DNA from: Diphasiastrum complanatum
Taxonomy: Eukaryota; Streptophyta; Lycopodiopsida; Lycopodiales; Lycopodiaceae
NCBI GenBank assembly: GCA_029204225.1
Contig: CM055094.1
Location: 8,597,234 to 8,661,233, forward strand
Direction of reading: 5' to 3'
Length of the DNA: 64,000 bases
Positions 49,129 through 62,779 of the stretch are shown piece by piece. Position numbers and translations under genes: made by a program. The notes beneath the pieces are model-generated. The model was not told where the DNA came from, did no database searches, and worked only from the letters and a program-made list of their open reading frames with translations. The first letter of the stretch is position 1. The number at the start of each line of letters is the position of its first letter.

Positions 49129-49201
49129 GTTGGTCACAGCTATAAAGCCCCTACCAAGGATGCACTAGCCAAGCAACCCGCAACAAAGCAAGACAAGGGC
49201 A

Positions 49202-49467
49202 TCGAATGGTGGACAAACTGACCCAACCAAACCTAGATCTTACGAATCTATCCCCCAAGTTATGGATAAATCACTCACAAGGGATAGAGGAGTCATACCA
49301 GCAGAATACAGCTACTAGCACCACAATCAAGCATGCACTAATGAGACCCCAATGGGTATACTTACCCTCCAAGGCCCATGCACCACTAGTAGTACACTGT
49401 GACACCTCATTGGACACCTATGCAACCTATCTTGGCCACATCATCCATTTTCCCTATGGCTCACTAA
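49202..49467 (-). repeat. Dispersed repeat, copy 2
   Basis: Reverse-complement partner of 38814-39087, roughly 75-80 percent similar by eye, again within 80 bp of a TC/AG microsatellite on its 3' side. Confidence 0.8.
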
Positions 49468-49654
49468 TAGACCCACATAGATCCACCATCATGAGTTTAG
49501 GCCTCCAACCATTAATTATGACCATATGCACATGAGGGCCTTAAACCCCTCATAATCATAATTAACTTACGGGTCCTAGGGTTATTGATCTCTAGCTGGA
49601 CATGCTATCTGAGCGTATTCAACTTCTGACCTCACAACTTAAATTTAGGGAAGT

Positions 49655-50400
49655 TTCTCTCTAAGCTCTCTTCATATTCTCAGACATCATCATATTCTGT
49701 GCAACAGGCTTCCATCGAACTAGATACTCGGTAACTATACAGTTCCTCAATTGTTTAGTTCTTGTATCCAATATCTTTATGGGTTCAAGCCCAGACACAC
49801 ACAATGATTCATCCAACAGGTCCAATTGGTCTCCATAAACAAGATGCTCCCCTTCACATAGACTCATCTTGAGTCGGCTTACGTGAAAAACTGGATGCAC
49901 TTGAGTTCCCCATGGGAGGTCCAACTGGTAAGCTAAGGATCCGATCTTCTCAAGATCTAATACAGTCCTCTATACATAAAGGACATTCATCAGCCAGTCT
50001 TATATGTATCCCTGATACGTATATACAGTGTGCACGAAGACACAGATCATATGTTTTGAAAATAGTAATGCTTGTTGGTACGTATTACACTAAAATCCTT
50101 TGGGATTCTGAAATACACCCAATCCCCCACTTGAAAGTCTTGAGGTGATCTTTTTAGATTAGCATAATGTCGGTCCAAACTAGGTGATCTAGGTTCAAAA
50201 CCATACATAAGCATGAACAGGCTATAACCGGTAGCCGAATGCTTACTAACAGTTTCCACCAAGGTTAATTTCCTCTTCGAGGAGATTGCCATCAAAAGAC
50301 ATGTGCACAAAGCATCCGATCTTTTGATCACACATGTTACCCTCTTATAAATAGTCAAGTATAAACTAGAATTTGAATTATAATTCGTCAATCATAATTC
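49655..50400 (-). pseudogene. Ty3/gypsy integrase C-terminus with chromodomain remnant
   Basis: Minus-strand frames hold HSATGYSLFMLMYGFEPRSP and DFQVGDWVYFRI (integrase C-terminal region), then after a break HPVFHVSRLK and ILDTRTKQLRNCIVTEYLVRW. The last matches the chromodomain pattern of gypsy chromoviruses, which directs insertion to marked chromatin. Frameshifts separate the two parts, and no reverse transcriptase from this element is present. Confidence 0.85.
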
Positions 50401-51714
50401 TCTGGATCCATTTTCCATACTTGACAATAAGAGAACCTGAATATTACTTTTTTTAGAAGGCACATGGTTGCATTAAAAATGTCCTTTCCACAAGGAAAGT
50501 TTTGGACTTTTGCCAACCCATTTATGATGCCTTTATAAGAATTGTAATCTTCAAAAATCCCTTACTTTAGCCATGGCATATAGTGTCATTCCAAAGTTAG
50601 GGTCCAATCTAGATTCAACTACTCTTGAGTTTTAATCTAGAATAACTTAAGATTTACCGGAACTTCATTACATGAAGCTCTGACTTTTGGTTACCCTCAA
50701 CTATCCAACTCCATCTAAGTTTCAAGAATAGCATACAATCTTTTCCAATCGGGAAAAGATCAGAACCAAAAGTTTCCATGTATTTTATGCACAAAACCCT
50801 CTAAATGAATCCCAAAATGCTTTATTGAGGTTGTGACTTATAAGCAATACATTTCAACAATATCCATTAATAAGGTTATACTGTTGATTTAAAACAACTA
50901 ATTTAGAAGTAGTGCTTTTGACTTGGTTAGTCGTATCAGATTTAGAAAATATTTGAATGTCTTGGTGTGGTACCAAAACACCACATTCAATCTGATTCTA
51001 ACAAAATGTAAGTCAATAAGAAATTATCAATGAAAAATCATTATTACCTAGTGAGAAATTGTCTCATTACAATTCTCATTAATATGCCTATGTTTTAATG
51101 ACTTAGTTTATGCATGCTAATATACGCAGTTCACGAAATACATTGTAGATCCACAGAATTAAAAACTTGCGCAAAGAAATTATGATCTCATACAATGATT
51201 CACTACATAGCATATCTCTATAGATCTTACCTAATCTATAAACAACACTTTTCAACTGGGAATCATGTAACTCAGTTAACTCTAAGAGAAAATATTTCTC
51301 AAAGAATGCTTTTTCACAACCAAAACCTCAACCGAAGATTATCTCAAAAGAATATATTGTTAGCTTGAACTTCATTTCTTGCATCAACTCATGGATCCAA
51401 GTTTACTCAAAGTTGATTACACCTAGCAAGGAACAGGTTTCAACAAACCACTATCTTGTAATAGAATTTCCTAGTTCTGATACAAATTAATCGAACTTGT
51501 AATCAGCAACCCTTCTTATACCACAAGAGCAATTTTTAGTTTCCTTCTCTTACATCTTTTAAATAGATATCTACTATAATCCATAGAGTATTTTTGTAAT
51601 ATCAAAATATCCTATCGTTCCTGATTCAAGAAACAGGTCGTCAACCTTTTCAAGTAATGGATTCCTCCTGGAATCCTTAATAGATGTTTCTTCGTTCATA
51701 TCTTTCTACTTCTC
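50401..51714. other. Intergenic, no gene seen
   Basis: AT-rich sequence without ORFs or recognised motifs; probably old retroelement debris. Confidence 0.5.
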
Positions 51715-52094
51715 CCATTAGAGGAGTTTTGATTTCCAAAAAGACCCTTTAAGAATTCGTGCAAGATGCCTTTTTTATTATTAAAATATTATAACACTAA
51801 TACTTTTGACTTGCCATAACTTTTTAATCGTACCCTAGAAGTATGTCATGTAACATATCATTGGAAAGCCCTTGTCAAGCGCTTTTCAATGCACCAAACT
51901 TTGCTAAATTCGGACTTACCACTAAAAAGTTATGCCATTTTTAGTTTGAAATCAAAATGTGGACTCAAAAAGTTACGTTAGGTAGATTTCAAATTTGAGT
52001 GTTTTGATTGGTCCATGTGTAAGAAACATTTGAGAAAAAATATAAAAAGAATCTTTATAAAGGGTCTTCTTTGGATTTAGAACTCCTCTAATGC
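51715..52094. mobile_element. MITE-like element, copy 2 (~380 bp)
   Basis: Terminal inverted repeats of about 36 bp: CATTAGAGGAGTTTTGATTT.. at the left and ..AAATCTAAGAACTCCTCTAATG-like at the right, with GACCCTTT/AAAGGGTC inside. The body is the diverged reverse complement of 34112-34488. Non-coding. Confidence 0.82.
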
Positions 52095-52385
52095 CCTTTT
52101 AACAAGAAACCACACGAGTTTCCAAGGGGTGCATATCAATCTAGATATGCCCAAGGAGAAGCTACAAAGAAGAATTGCAAAAAAATCTTGAAACTCTTAC
52201 TTATTCTAAGATTTTCTTCATTACCATTATAGAGAATTGACCTGTATAATCAGAAAAGGATTTATTGAAGATTCGCATAAGAGAAACAGCTTTTAGAAAA
52301 TGATTTCATTAGCCATTCATGTGACATCGTCCATGGTCAACGAGTACTAAACATACTAAACATACCTTCCCAAAAAATCACATGA

Positions 52386-53410
52386 TATGTTAAGAAATTC
52401 ACAGCAACGCATCACATGACAAGCCATCAAGAATGGCTCATCAATTATTCAGCCTATAGCACCAAGAAGTTCGTTCACCTTGGAGATAGCAACTCACCCA
52501 AAATTGAAGGTGAAGGTACTATCAGACTGAATTTTCAAAATGGAATGTCGAAATTGATATCAAATGTATTGTATGTCCCAAACTTGATGACAAATCTTTT
52601 GTCGGTTTACAAATCTAGACATATGGTAGAGTTTCAGATAGATTCATGTCGAATTCTTGATAAGAGCACGAGAGTTCTTGCGCTTGGAAAGAGATAAGGA
52701 TATCTCTATAGGCTTAGTTATTGTAATTCTGTAACTGATCGTGCTTAAGCAGTTCAACATCTATCAATAAAGAATTGACTTGGCATTATAGAATTGGTCA
52801 CCTTAATCATGTATCAATAGGTAACATGTCTAGACATTCTTCAATTCAGGATTTAGACTATAAAATTGTCGACCTTCTTGTCTGCCAAAGTTGTATCATA
52901 GGAAAGCAGGCAAGAAGGCCATTTAAGTCGAAACAAGAACACATATCTAAAAATTTTCTAGACATTTTACATACTGATATATGTGGCCCAATGCAAATAC
53001 CATCACTACTTGGTGCAAAATTCTTTATTACTTTTATAGATGACTATTCTAAAAGAACTATTGTATATTTTTTGAAGCACAAATATGAAGCTTTTGAATT
53101 CTTCAAGAAATACAAGGAAAATGTTGAGTTGCAGACATGCAGGAAGATTGAAGCACTAAGAGCGACAACGGCGGTGAATACATCTCGAACAAATTCAAAG
53201 AAATGTCCCATGAAGTCCAGACAGGATCCAAGCCTTCATTGAAGCACTTGAGAGTATTTGGATGCATTGCCTATGCTCATATCCCAAAGGACAACAAAAA
53301 GACACTAGATGAGCATTTGTTCGGAATTAATTTTGTTGGCTATTGTGCATCTAATGGAATGTAAAGACTGTTGGATTATTCTCATACAAATCAAATAATC
53401 GACTTTTAAT
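52386..53410 (+). pseudogene. Decayed Ty1/copia protease-integrase fragment (copia-4)
   Basis: The end of the protease region (KFVHLGDSNSPKIEGEGTIR, NVLYVPNLMTNLLSV) is followed by integrase (HYRIGHLNH, CQSCIIGKQ, LHTDICGPM, FIDDYSKRT). Near 53160 the RSDNGGEYIS motif is present but out of frame. An internal deletion then joins it to the post-integrase region LKHLRVFGCIAYAHIPKD and RLLDYSHTNQII. Several stops are present. It belongs to the same family as copia-5 downstream. Confidence 0.88.
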
Positions 53411-53524
53411 CTTCATCCAAAGGTCATTTATCCAAACCTGCAGAATTCTTTGTGTTTCTACACAAACTGCAGAACTACTCAAAAAAGGCTCACAAGTGGC
53501 TTCGATGTTTATTGACATCATCGA

Positions 53525-53605
53525 CAAACTTCGAAGACTTCGGGCACTTCGGTGACTTCAGAGACTTCGGCCACTTCAATGACTTCGGCCACTTTGGCCA
53601 TGATG
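53525..53605. repeat. Minisatellite of GACTTCGG/CACTTC units
   Basis: Alternating GACTTCGGCCACTTC-like 9- to 18-bp units repeat about five times with variation. Confidence 0.75.
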
Positions 53606-53718
53606 ATTGATTTGACAGTTAACGTGCCACTTGTCTTGAAGCTAAAGACTTGCCCTAATCTTATAGCAAATAAATTTCCAAGAATTATCAACTGGATGGA
53701 TGCCAGCTCACTATGGCC

Positions 53719-54330
53719 TGTTGGCCATTATGATCTATGACCTGATTAGTTGTCCTACTCATTGGAAGTTGCCACATTTGCTTAGTACAAATAGCTATTC
53801 ATACTTCTACATTTTACAAGTATCATCAAAGCATAATTAGCATCTCTCTAAGCTTTCAAGCTTGAACACTCTTGAGCATTCTAGTTCAGTTCTTTAGAGT
53901 TGATTTAGAGTTATTAGCAAAAGTGCTTAATTAAGACAGAGTTACAGTTACTCAGAGATAGCTCAAAGCACGCGGCTTTGATCCGCAATTCCTTTGTGCT
54001 CATTTCCATTCTGATTTTTTTCTTTTATTGAATCAATGTATCTTTTATTGCATTTAGTATCATATCAGTATGCATGCATCTCTGTAATTCTTTTGTAACT
54101 AATAGTCTTTTATTATTTGTCTGATTATTCAATGCTTTATGTTTGGCTATGTAATCACTTAGTTGCTAGTGATTTCAAAGTGAATGGGATTTCTATCACT
54201 ACTTTTTGTTCAATATTGACAGGTGTAGTCATGTAGAGGAAAGAAGGTTTCTTCCACCGCGCTCAATAATTCGTTTACCTACTTCGATTTGTTGAATTAT
54301 TTTCTTTCATCTTATCACCTCTTTGCAACA
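53719..54330 (+). repeat. Putative 5' LTR of copia-5
   Basis: From TGTTGGCCATT to TTTGCAACA, followed directly by TTGTATCAAAGC, a degenerate tRNA-Met primer site. Only short blocks (TACAAATA) are shared with the candidate 3' LTR at 57398-58231, so the pairing is weak. Confidence 0.4.
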
Positions 54331-54530
54331 TTGTATCAAAGCGAATTCTTGAATTTGCTATTAACTTTTTGATAGCAGAGCGATCTGTTATATCAAAGCT
54401 CTAATACTTGATATCTTTCAGGATATCAAATTGATATCATATTCTTCAGTTCATAGCATCAATTTTGGTATTAGAGAATTGATTTCCATAGCACGGTATC
54501 TCTCTTAACGTCGACAGACTAAAGTTCCAG

Positions 54531-57388
54531 ATGGATTCTCAAAGTAAAGTTGATCTTATCGCTAGACAAGCTGAATGGATCTAATTACTATTTGTGAAAA
54601 TTTAAAATAAAGATTTTGCTAATTGCCAACGAGTTGTGGGATGTTGTTACATGTATCGAAGTAAAGCCGGAAGATGACTGAAAGTGGAAATCGAAAGATG
54701 GAAAAGCTTTTGCACTTAATATCCTCGATATATCAGATACTTAGATTGGCCACATAGTTGAAGCCAAAACTTCAAAAGAAGTTTGGGACATCCTAAGCTC
54801 ACTATATGATGTGAGAGATGTAACTACCAAGTTACGTCTACAAAGGAAATTCTTCACACTCAAGATGTCGAATAGTGATTCTCTTCAAAGTCACATTAAC
54901 TAGTTCAAAAATGTCTTTCAACAAATGGCCGCTATCGGATCAGTCATAGACCATCAAGACGCAATTATGACATTTCTTTCAAGCCTGCCCTCTACATATG
55001 AGAACTGGGTGATGATCATATCGACACACTCAGATTTAGCTCTTACCAAAGTTATCACTATGTTGCTGCAAGAAGATAATCGAAGAAGTCAAGAAACTTC
55101 GTCTACTTCTTCATCTCATGCTCTATATGTCAACAAAGGCTCAAAATGACAGAAGCATAAAGGCTCCAAGCAGTCTGCACTGAATCAGAAACCGACTCAA
55201 AGTCAAGGACAATCATCAAATCTACAATCAAAGAAAAGGATGTTTTGTAGGTATTGCAATGAGATCTAGGATTGCCGAATTCTCAAAGCAAAAAATGCAG
55301 CCAAGCAACCTGATCAAATAGCAAATACAGTTTCAGCATCTCTCGAAGTCGACATGGACGAAGGAGCATTAATGGTCAAAGACCAAAAGGCATTTTTGGA
55401 TGATTCTTGATTTCTAGATTCTGGAGCTACCCAACATATGACCAATTAATGTAAGATCTTTCACTCCTATACGCCTTACAACACAAAGAAGTATGTTCAT
55501 CTTGGTGACGATAGCACTCACACTATCGAAGGTGAAGGTGCTGTAAGATTAAGGTTGCAACATGATCAATTCAAACTACTATCAAAAGTCTTGTATGTTT
55601 CTAAACTCTCTATAAATCTGTTATCAGTAAGTAGAATTACAGATTTAGGTCATAAGGTGGAGTTTGAGTCTAATCAATGCAAAATTATCGATAGGAGCGA
55701 TAAGATCCTTGCACTCGGCAAGAGGCACGGATACTTATATAGATTGGCACATTGTTATTCTGATACTAGTCAAGCCTTGAAAACCTCTGTCCTTGTAAGT
55801 AAAGCATTACTATGGCATCATCGCTTAGGACACTTGAATTATGCATCTGTATCGAACATGTCCAGACAATCGCTAGCACTTGATTTCGATTATCCAACTG
55901 ACAAAGTCGACCTCCCTGTCTGTCATAGCTGCATCCTTGGAAAGCAGACTAGGATTCCATTTAGATCAAGTCATACGCATGCAACAAAAGGTCTGTTAGA
56001 TGTTGTTCATTCAGATATATGCGGACCTATGCATACTCCATCATTGCTAGATGCAAAATATTTCATACTACTTTTATTGACGAATTTTGTGGAAGAACAG
56101 TTGTTTACTTCATTAAGCAGAAATCAGAGGCTTTCAACAAGTTTTGACAATTCAAAGAGCATGTATAAAATCAAGCTAGAAAAAGAATCAAAGCACTAAG
56201 GTCCGACAACGAGGGAGAATGCATCTCCACCGAATTTAAGGAGTACCGCCTTAACAACGACATTGAACAACAATACATTACCTCCTATTCACCTCATCAA
56301 ATGGTCTTGTTAAGAGAAAGAACAAAACCTTAGTCGAATCGGCAAATTTTATGTTTGCACATGCGACACTTTCGAAGTCCTTTTGGGCTGAAGCTGTTTC
56401 AACAGCAACCTGTATGCAAAACAGATGTCCTACTAAAGGTCTCTTAGCCAAAACGCCATACGAAGTTTGGACAGGTACCAAACCTTCTTTATCGAACTTA
56501 CAAGTTTTTGGATGTACAACTTATGTGTAGATTCCTCATGATCTCAAGAAGAAGCTCGACTTCCAGAGTATCAAATGTATTTTCATCAGCTATACTCTTT
56601 CGGACGTCTACATCACCCAGCAAAGGTACTTCCATAATTTGCTAAGGAAATTCAATTTTATTAATTGCAAGTTTGTACATAATCCCACAAAACCAGGCCT
56701 TAAATTATCCAAGGAACAATGCCCTCGGACCAATGAGGAGAAGGCCAAAATGAAGGGATACTCATATCAATCAATTATCGGATCCTTGATGTATGCAATG
56801 ATCTCTACCAGGCCAGGTCTTGCATACGCCATCAGTTCCTTGAGCCAATGCATGACCAACCCTGGTATGGTCCACTAGAGAGCTCTTTTCAGAGTAATCA
56901 TATATGTACGAGCCACTATCGACCTATGCATCTGCTATTCGATTCGTCCGATATCCATACACTTCATGGATATACATATGCGAATTGGATAGACAATGTC
57001 TTGGAACAGTCGAAAACAGACCTCCATTACAATGTCATCCACCGAATCCAAATAAATTGCTGCCTCTCAAGCTACCAAAGAGGGAATTTGGTTGAGAAAC
57101 TTATGGTCTGATATTGGCCTCAAACAGTCTGCTCCAACAATGATACAGTGTGACAATCAGAGTGTTATCGTATTATCGATCAATCCTAGATTTCATTCTA
57201 GGAGCAAGCACATCGAAATTAAATATCACTACATCAGGAGCAAGATACTCAGCAAGGAGGTAAGTCTGAAATTTTGCAGAACCCAGTACATGGTAGCTGA
57301 CATCTTCATGAAAGGATTAAATCAGGAAGCACACAAGAATTTTTGTGCTATCTTAAATTTGCAAATCAAGGCATTCAAGGATCCAGAT
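54531..57388 (+). pseudogene. Decayed Ty1/copia gag-pol (copia-5)
   Basis: Starts with an ATG (MDSQSKVDLIARQ). Gag helices (VWDILSSLYDVRDVTTKLRL, MTFLSSLPSTYENW), a damaged zinc knuckle near 55240 (CRYCNE), protease FLDSGATQHM near 55420, and integrase (WHHRLGHLNY, CHSCILGKQ, VHSDICGPM) are readable, with many stops and frameshifts. Most of the reverse transcriptase is deleted near 56600; the text resumes at YFHNLLRKFNF. IIGSLMYAMISTRPGLAYAI and the RNase H end (QCDNQSVIVLS, SRSKHIEIKYHYIR) complete it. Not functional. Confidence 0.9.
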
Positions 57389-57397
57389 TAAGGGGGG

Positions 57398-58231
57398 TGT
57401 TGGATTCCTATCATCTCCATCCCTGTCTTTCTTCTAATCTAGATCCATTCTCTAAATGTTGTAAATACTTGTACAGTCGGATGTTCTACAGATACACTTG
57501 TTTTCTAACAATCTACAGAAATACAAAGAAATTCGTGACAGAGTCTTGACGACACAAAAATGTTCGACCACCTCAGCTATTCGGCATTCACCACGTCAAA
57601 CATTTCGTCGACTCTAATTTGCAATGTACAGATTAACCATTCTTTTAATTAGCTAGCCATTTGTACAAATACCCATCAACTTATCTGTTGTAAGGTTGAT
57701 GGTAGAACTTTGCATCATCGATCTACATTATCAGTAATTGAACATCCAGAGCGCAATTGTTCTGTTCTTCCTCCGTGTTACTACAGAGTATTGTCTTAGA
57801 AAGAACACGACTTAGTTGCATTCAGACTATTATCATTCGCGACTAATTGATATTCGTTCCATAATTCGAGTCGTGAAAGCTTATTTTATTCATGTATAGA
57901 TTCAATCTTGCAAATAAATTATTCGTAGATTAAACTATTCGTGTGACTGATAGCATAAGTCAAATTCGTTGTTCTAATCACCTAGACGCTTTACGCTTTT
58001 GCACATAAAATCTAAATTAATAACTCAGTGAATTCGTGCATGGCTATGAAATCGAGTGTTTCGATCCAGTGACTTCGAAGTTGTGATCAAATAAGACCGA
58101 ATTTGATTCGTTCAAGTAAGACAGAATTCGATTCGTTCGAATTTGATCTGAATACAATATATGTAGTTGCATGCACTGAGGATTCCGCTCGTTTCTCATT
58201 GATACGACGTGCATTGCCTCAAATCCCAACA
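57398..58231 (+). repeat. Candidate 3' LTR of copia-5
   Basis: Begins TGTTGGATTC right after the purine tract AAGGGGGG and ends AAATCCCAACA, giving a terminal TGTTGG/CCAACA pair. About 834 bp. The start is well supported by the purine tract; the end is tentative. Confidence 0.55.
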
Positions 58232-59905
58232 AAAATGGCTTAGGCCTTTTATGCATTTTGTTGTTGATGTCCAATGTATGCATCATACATGTACATAATG
58301 ACACTATGCAAAGTATCAATATGTCACTGAAAAGAAGACGAGTTTAAAGAAACTGAAATTTTTTGGAAATGAAAGCAGGATATTATGTCTAAAATCAGCA
58401 TCATAAACATTCCGAAGTATGTTGACTTCTAGAAAATCGATAACTATTTTCCTTTGTAGAAAAATTTATGCTCAAGATATTTTTTTACACATGTTGTGTA
58501 GGTAAATTGTTTTGTAAAGATCTAACGATTCCAATTAGTGATTTTTTGAAGAAATATATAATCACTGGTTTGGGGTCACCTCAAATGTATTCATATTGTT
58601 GGGTGAGGCTTGAGGAAATAGTAGACATCAAGAGTCTCTGAAAAACCTAAAAGGGAAACTCCACCGCAGTTTATTGGTAAAGCTCGACTTGCTTTCACAT
58701 CATGTTCATCCACAATATATAAATATATATATACTAGTGTCACATCCATGTTCTTTCACTTGAAATCAAAACTAATAATGTTTCTTATGCATAGATCTCC
58801 CCCTTGGGGAACTTGTCTGGATCAGACTTGAGTTGGTGATTACTTTTTACGTGTTGTGCATATTGGATGCGAGAAGAGACCTATTTGATGCGACTTCCCA
58901 GCAGTGCAGCAGCATCCATCCAGGAACCCATAAAACCACTATCCAGCATGAATCCAGGTCTGTGGGCCTATAAGGAGAAATGAAAATAATAGCGAGAAAT
59001 CATTGAAAGAGAAGGCATCCCGCCGTCCCTTGATGTATCACAAATCCCTGTAAAAGTAGCATTTCCAATGCACCAACGTGAAACAGGCTTCTCTTACCTT
59101 AACGAGGAATTAGTACTGTACTTGAATTTCAATATAAAGTGTTTTTGCCAAACTAATCAGATCTCAAGCAGAAGCAATGAGCTAGTCTTAAAATTCTAAA
59201 ATTCCTATGTGATTTGAATGAAGTTTGTGAAGCCTAATAGACTGCAGTATGTCATAATTGACAAGTGGTGCAGTTGCAAGGAACATATGTGATATGTATG
59301 CTTTTGGTTTCCCATGTTCAGTCAGTTTTTGCGTCCCTTGCTCAGTCAGTTTCTAATAACATGTATGGAAATGAACGGATTTCTAGGACAATATCATTTT
59401 AACATGTATGGTAACAAATTTATAGAACACAATCTTTGCTTTAGACAATATTGTGCAGGACACAATCCTATCCCGTGGATAGCTAGCTAGATTGAGAACT
59501 ACAAAAGAACAAATCTGTAGATCAATACAGAATACCTAATCTGCCAACACTGCACTCAGCATTTCAATAATATGGATCATTTCAAGATAACTGAATGTTG
59601 GAAATACAAAACAAAGCTCACGATATCAGACACAACATAGTGTAGATGATTTTATTCAATGCAAATACCATCTTACCCACCCAATACGGAACCACAAAAG
59701 GATGCAAAGAATCCATATTAAAGTTTGCGATGATAGTCTGATTTTACAAACCAACAATGGAAAAAAAACTGATGGATGCTGAAAAGGAACAATCTCTAAA
59801 GTTCTACTGGTTGGTAAATAGCTTGACAGTTATCTCGACGAGTAACTTTATAAACTTAAAATTAATATCAGCGCGCTGACATGAAATTGCCTAATGCACT
59901 TCTAA
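58232..59905. other. Intergenic and 3' flank of the FSP1-like gene
   Basis: AT-rich, with TATATAAATATATATATA near 58715-58733 and no believable gene. The part next to 59906 is probably the 3' untranslated region of the minus-strand gene. Confidence 0.5.
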
Positions 59906-61782
59906 TTAAGCGAATTTCATCCCAAGACCCTGTCGAGTTTTTCCAACACCAAGGTCCTTGCTCTTAATCATTCCAGCCAACCTGCCGATGGTAGTACCAA
60001 AGGGCAATTGGGCAACGCCAAGAGTGCGCCCAAGAGATACAGCTCCCATTGGTGTAGCTAAGGGCTTGTATGTAGACAGCTTGCTATCAGGATTCTTTAT
60101 CAACTTTTTGATATTCTCTGCTGTAAGCTGCGCATGCTTGAGTGCAAGATAGCCCTGCTTGATCTCCTGGAATTTGAACAAGAAGGGGGTGCAACCATAA
60201 CCTCATCAGTACTGATTATGCTATTTTATTATCTATGAGAGCTTCGAAGTTCGACAATATTACATAAACCTCCTCTAAGTGAAAAGGGCACACCCAAACA
60301 CTGATGTGTGTGCACAGCAGCAAGGAAAATTGCGAACCGCTAATGCTTTTTATTTGTACCAGCAATTCTGCAAAATTTGAAGCAGCATAATACCTCTGTG
60401 TTTGCAATATCACCAATAGCAAAAACGTTGTTTCTGCCTTCCACGCGAAGTGATGTGTCCACCTTCAATCTGCCGTTGGAATCCAACGAGCTTTTAAATG
60501 CGGACTCATGGATCCAAGCAGAGCCTACTTTTTTGCCAATAGCAACAAAGTGAGTATCTGCTGTAATAGTTCTTCCAGTGTTGGTGGTGTAAGTGGTGGT
60601 GGATTCTGTCAGGCTATTGATATCAATTCGCTCGTTCAAGATTACTTCAACCTTTTTCGATTTAAGCCAAGAGAGAGTTTTCTTTGAGACTTTTGGCCCC
60701 AAAAAGTCTAGTAATCTTTCCCCAGAATGAACCAATATAACTTTCTTGTCTGGAAAATCCACAACTATCTCTGCAGCAAGCTCCACACCCACAGGTCCGC
60801 CTCCAATAATGAGAACTGTCTTGGCACTCTTTATCTTCTTGTTCTCTGCAGTTGGAAAGCGTGCTCAAAACATACACAGAGCATACCCGAATTACATAAT
60901 ATTGCGAATTAAATATCTCTATTCAGTAGATAGACAAGAGTGAGCTTGAAGACAGGCATATGAGGTGATACATTTTACGCGCTAAAACTAAAGTAGTAGC
61001 GATAAGAAAAACAGAGATTTAGCAATGGCTTACCCTTGCATATCCTTTGGAATAGAAAATTTTGATTGATCAGTTTCAGTGAATTCAGAAAATACTACTA
61101 GATAAGCTCCCGGTGTTAATATAGCATTTTAATGTCCTTGAAATTGATGGATCGTATCTTACGTTTTCAACTTCTTCATCCAGATTCGAGCAAGCAAAAG
61201 TTGGAAGAGGTTTACAGAACGCTCTTTACTGTGCAGAAACTTCAAATTATTGCTCTATTCTGATATCCTAGAAGTGCTAGAACAGACCTGTCTGAAAGTA
61301 TTTAACGCGCTCCGTCCTAGTCGCCGGACCTTCATAAGTCGTTCCTGTAGCAATTACCAGATAATCATAAGGCAGACGATCTCCAGAGGTAGTAACCACT
61401 TCTGTTTCTGTAGCACTCTTGGCACTAGCAATGACCAGCTCGGCCTTCTTGAGGTAGTCAGCGTGTTTGAATACAGTTCTCTCTCCAAACTCGGGTTCCA
61501 CAATGCTCCGCAACAACGAGAAGGGAACCTCAAAATATTCCTTTCTACAAGAAGAAACGTATCAGAATTAAAAAAAGCAAGCTATCTTCTATTGGTTAGA
61601 GCTGAAAATATCTTGAGAATGCAAGGAACTAGCCAAATGAACAGATGGTCATAAAAAATGAGTAGCAAAGAAGATTGCGCATACGGATCAACTAGGGTAA
61701 CTTTGGCAAAATCTTCCAAAAGCTTGGTGGTGGAGGCTCCTGCAACACCTCCACCAACAACGACCACTCGCTTATCTGACAT
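59906..61782 (-). CDS. FSP1/AIFM2-like FAD/NAD(P)-binding oxidoreductase, 4 exons, 355 aa
   Basis: Pyridine nucleotide-disulphide oxidoreductase family member; relatives reduce quinones with NAD(P)H, and mammalian FSP1 regenerates CoQ. Exons: 61685-61782, 61288-61544, 60394-60845, 59906-60166, all GT-AG, total 1068 bp in frame. The N-terminal FAD Rossmann motif is VVVVGGGVAGA, then LVDP and KEYFEVPFS join across intron 1. LPYDYLVIATGTTY is the ATG motif. The second, NAD(P)-binding Rossmann fold is VLIIGGGPVGVELAAEI at the start of exon 3. NNVFAIGDIANTE is the FAD-binding GD motif. The C-terminal domain carries LGVAQLPFGTTIGRLAG. Length fits plant homologues (about 360-370 residues). No N-terminal myristoylation glycine (starts MSDK). 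A single-copy host gene that looks intact. Confidence 0.93.
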
Positions 61783-62501
61783 GATTATCGGTATTCCTGA
61801 AATCTGAAATCTCAGGTTTCAATCTTTCAGCAGAAATCAAAAACTTGCAAAGGTAAAGATAATCGATTCGTTAAATTTGATGAACTTCGGTGGTCGCCTT
61901 TGCAGATCTGAAGATTCTTGAATGCCGAGGGATCAAAGGATTGAATCAAAATGTCAATCAAAGTATCTGTACACCCAGCAGCAGAGCTTAAACAAATGTG
62001 CCCGCTTTTGCACTGTGGCAGGTAAAGAATTCAATCGGTGCTCGCAAAAAAGAAATAAAGTTTTACTGCCAATCATTTGCAATTGCATTTTTTACCGGTT
62101 GTAGGTTTTCTTTTATCTCTATACAACCAGCAGTGAATCCATTGAATTGTTTTTGTGCCGTAGGATTCTTTTGATGATTGTTTGAAGGTTGGCTTGAAAA
62201 CATTTCACGATTAACCTCAATTTGAGACTGTGAGTCGTGCTGAGGCACACACCTGCAAGCAAAAGTCAATCAATCGCAAGCTCTAGGCTTCCATCAGAAA
62301 AGGCCCAGAAGCAGTGAGCACTCCAGTCCAGATTTTGTTCTCGACCTCCAGTCCAGATTCCATTCCAGACACAATGCCAGTGTGCGCTGCTCTAGGGGAT
62401 CAGAGGGCGCAATTGGGGGCCAGCCTTAAGGCTGTCAATGGCACTGGCGTCTACACTCAACATTCTGAACCTCGAGATGACACATCGAAGAAGGCGATCT
62501 C

Positions 62502-62507
<6 letters not shown>
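61783..62507. other. Upstream region of the FSP1-like gene
   Basis: Probable 5' leader and promoter on the minus strand. No TATA box or other gene can be pointed out with confidence. Confidence 0.45.

Positions 62508-62541
<34 letters not shown>
62508..62541. repeat. (TC)n microsatellite, short
   Basis: About 34 bp of CT dinucleotide. Confidence 0.95.
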
Positions 62542-62547
<6 letters not shown>

Positions 62548-62779
62548 TGCCATTTCTTTGATGCTGTTCCAATGGGAAAGTTCAAACACGACGAAAAAAT
62601 GAGAAGAAAGATACGAATAAAAAGTTAGAAGAAAAGGAACCGACCGTCCGTCCGTTAGAGAAGAAGACACCATTGCAATTACGATTCTTCTTTGTACTTG
62701 GATGTTGCTATACTTCATGGGACTCATAGGCTGGCTTGGATACCCCTTGGAGCATGGGGGCCTTGGGCGCGGCCGCGGC

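Noticed and set aside
53369-53410. TGTTGGATTATTC as an LTR start
   Set aside because: It is coding sequence (RLLDYSHTNQII of copia-4 pol); the resemblance to an LTR end is coincidental.
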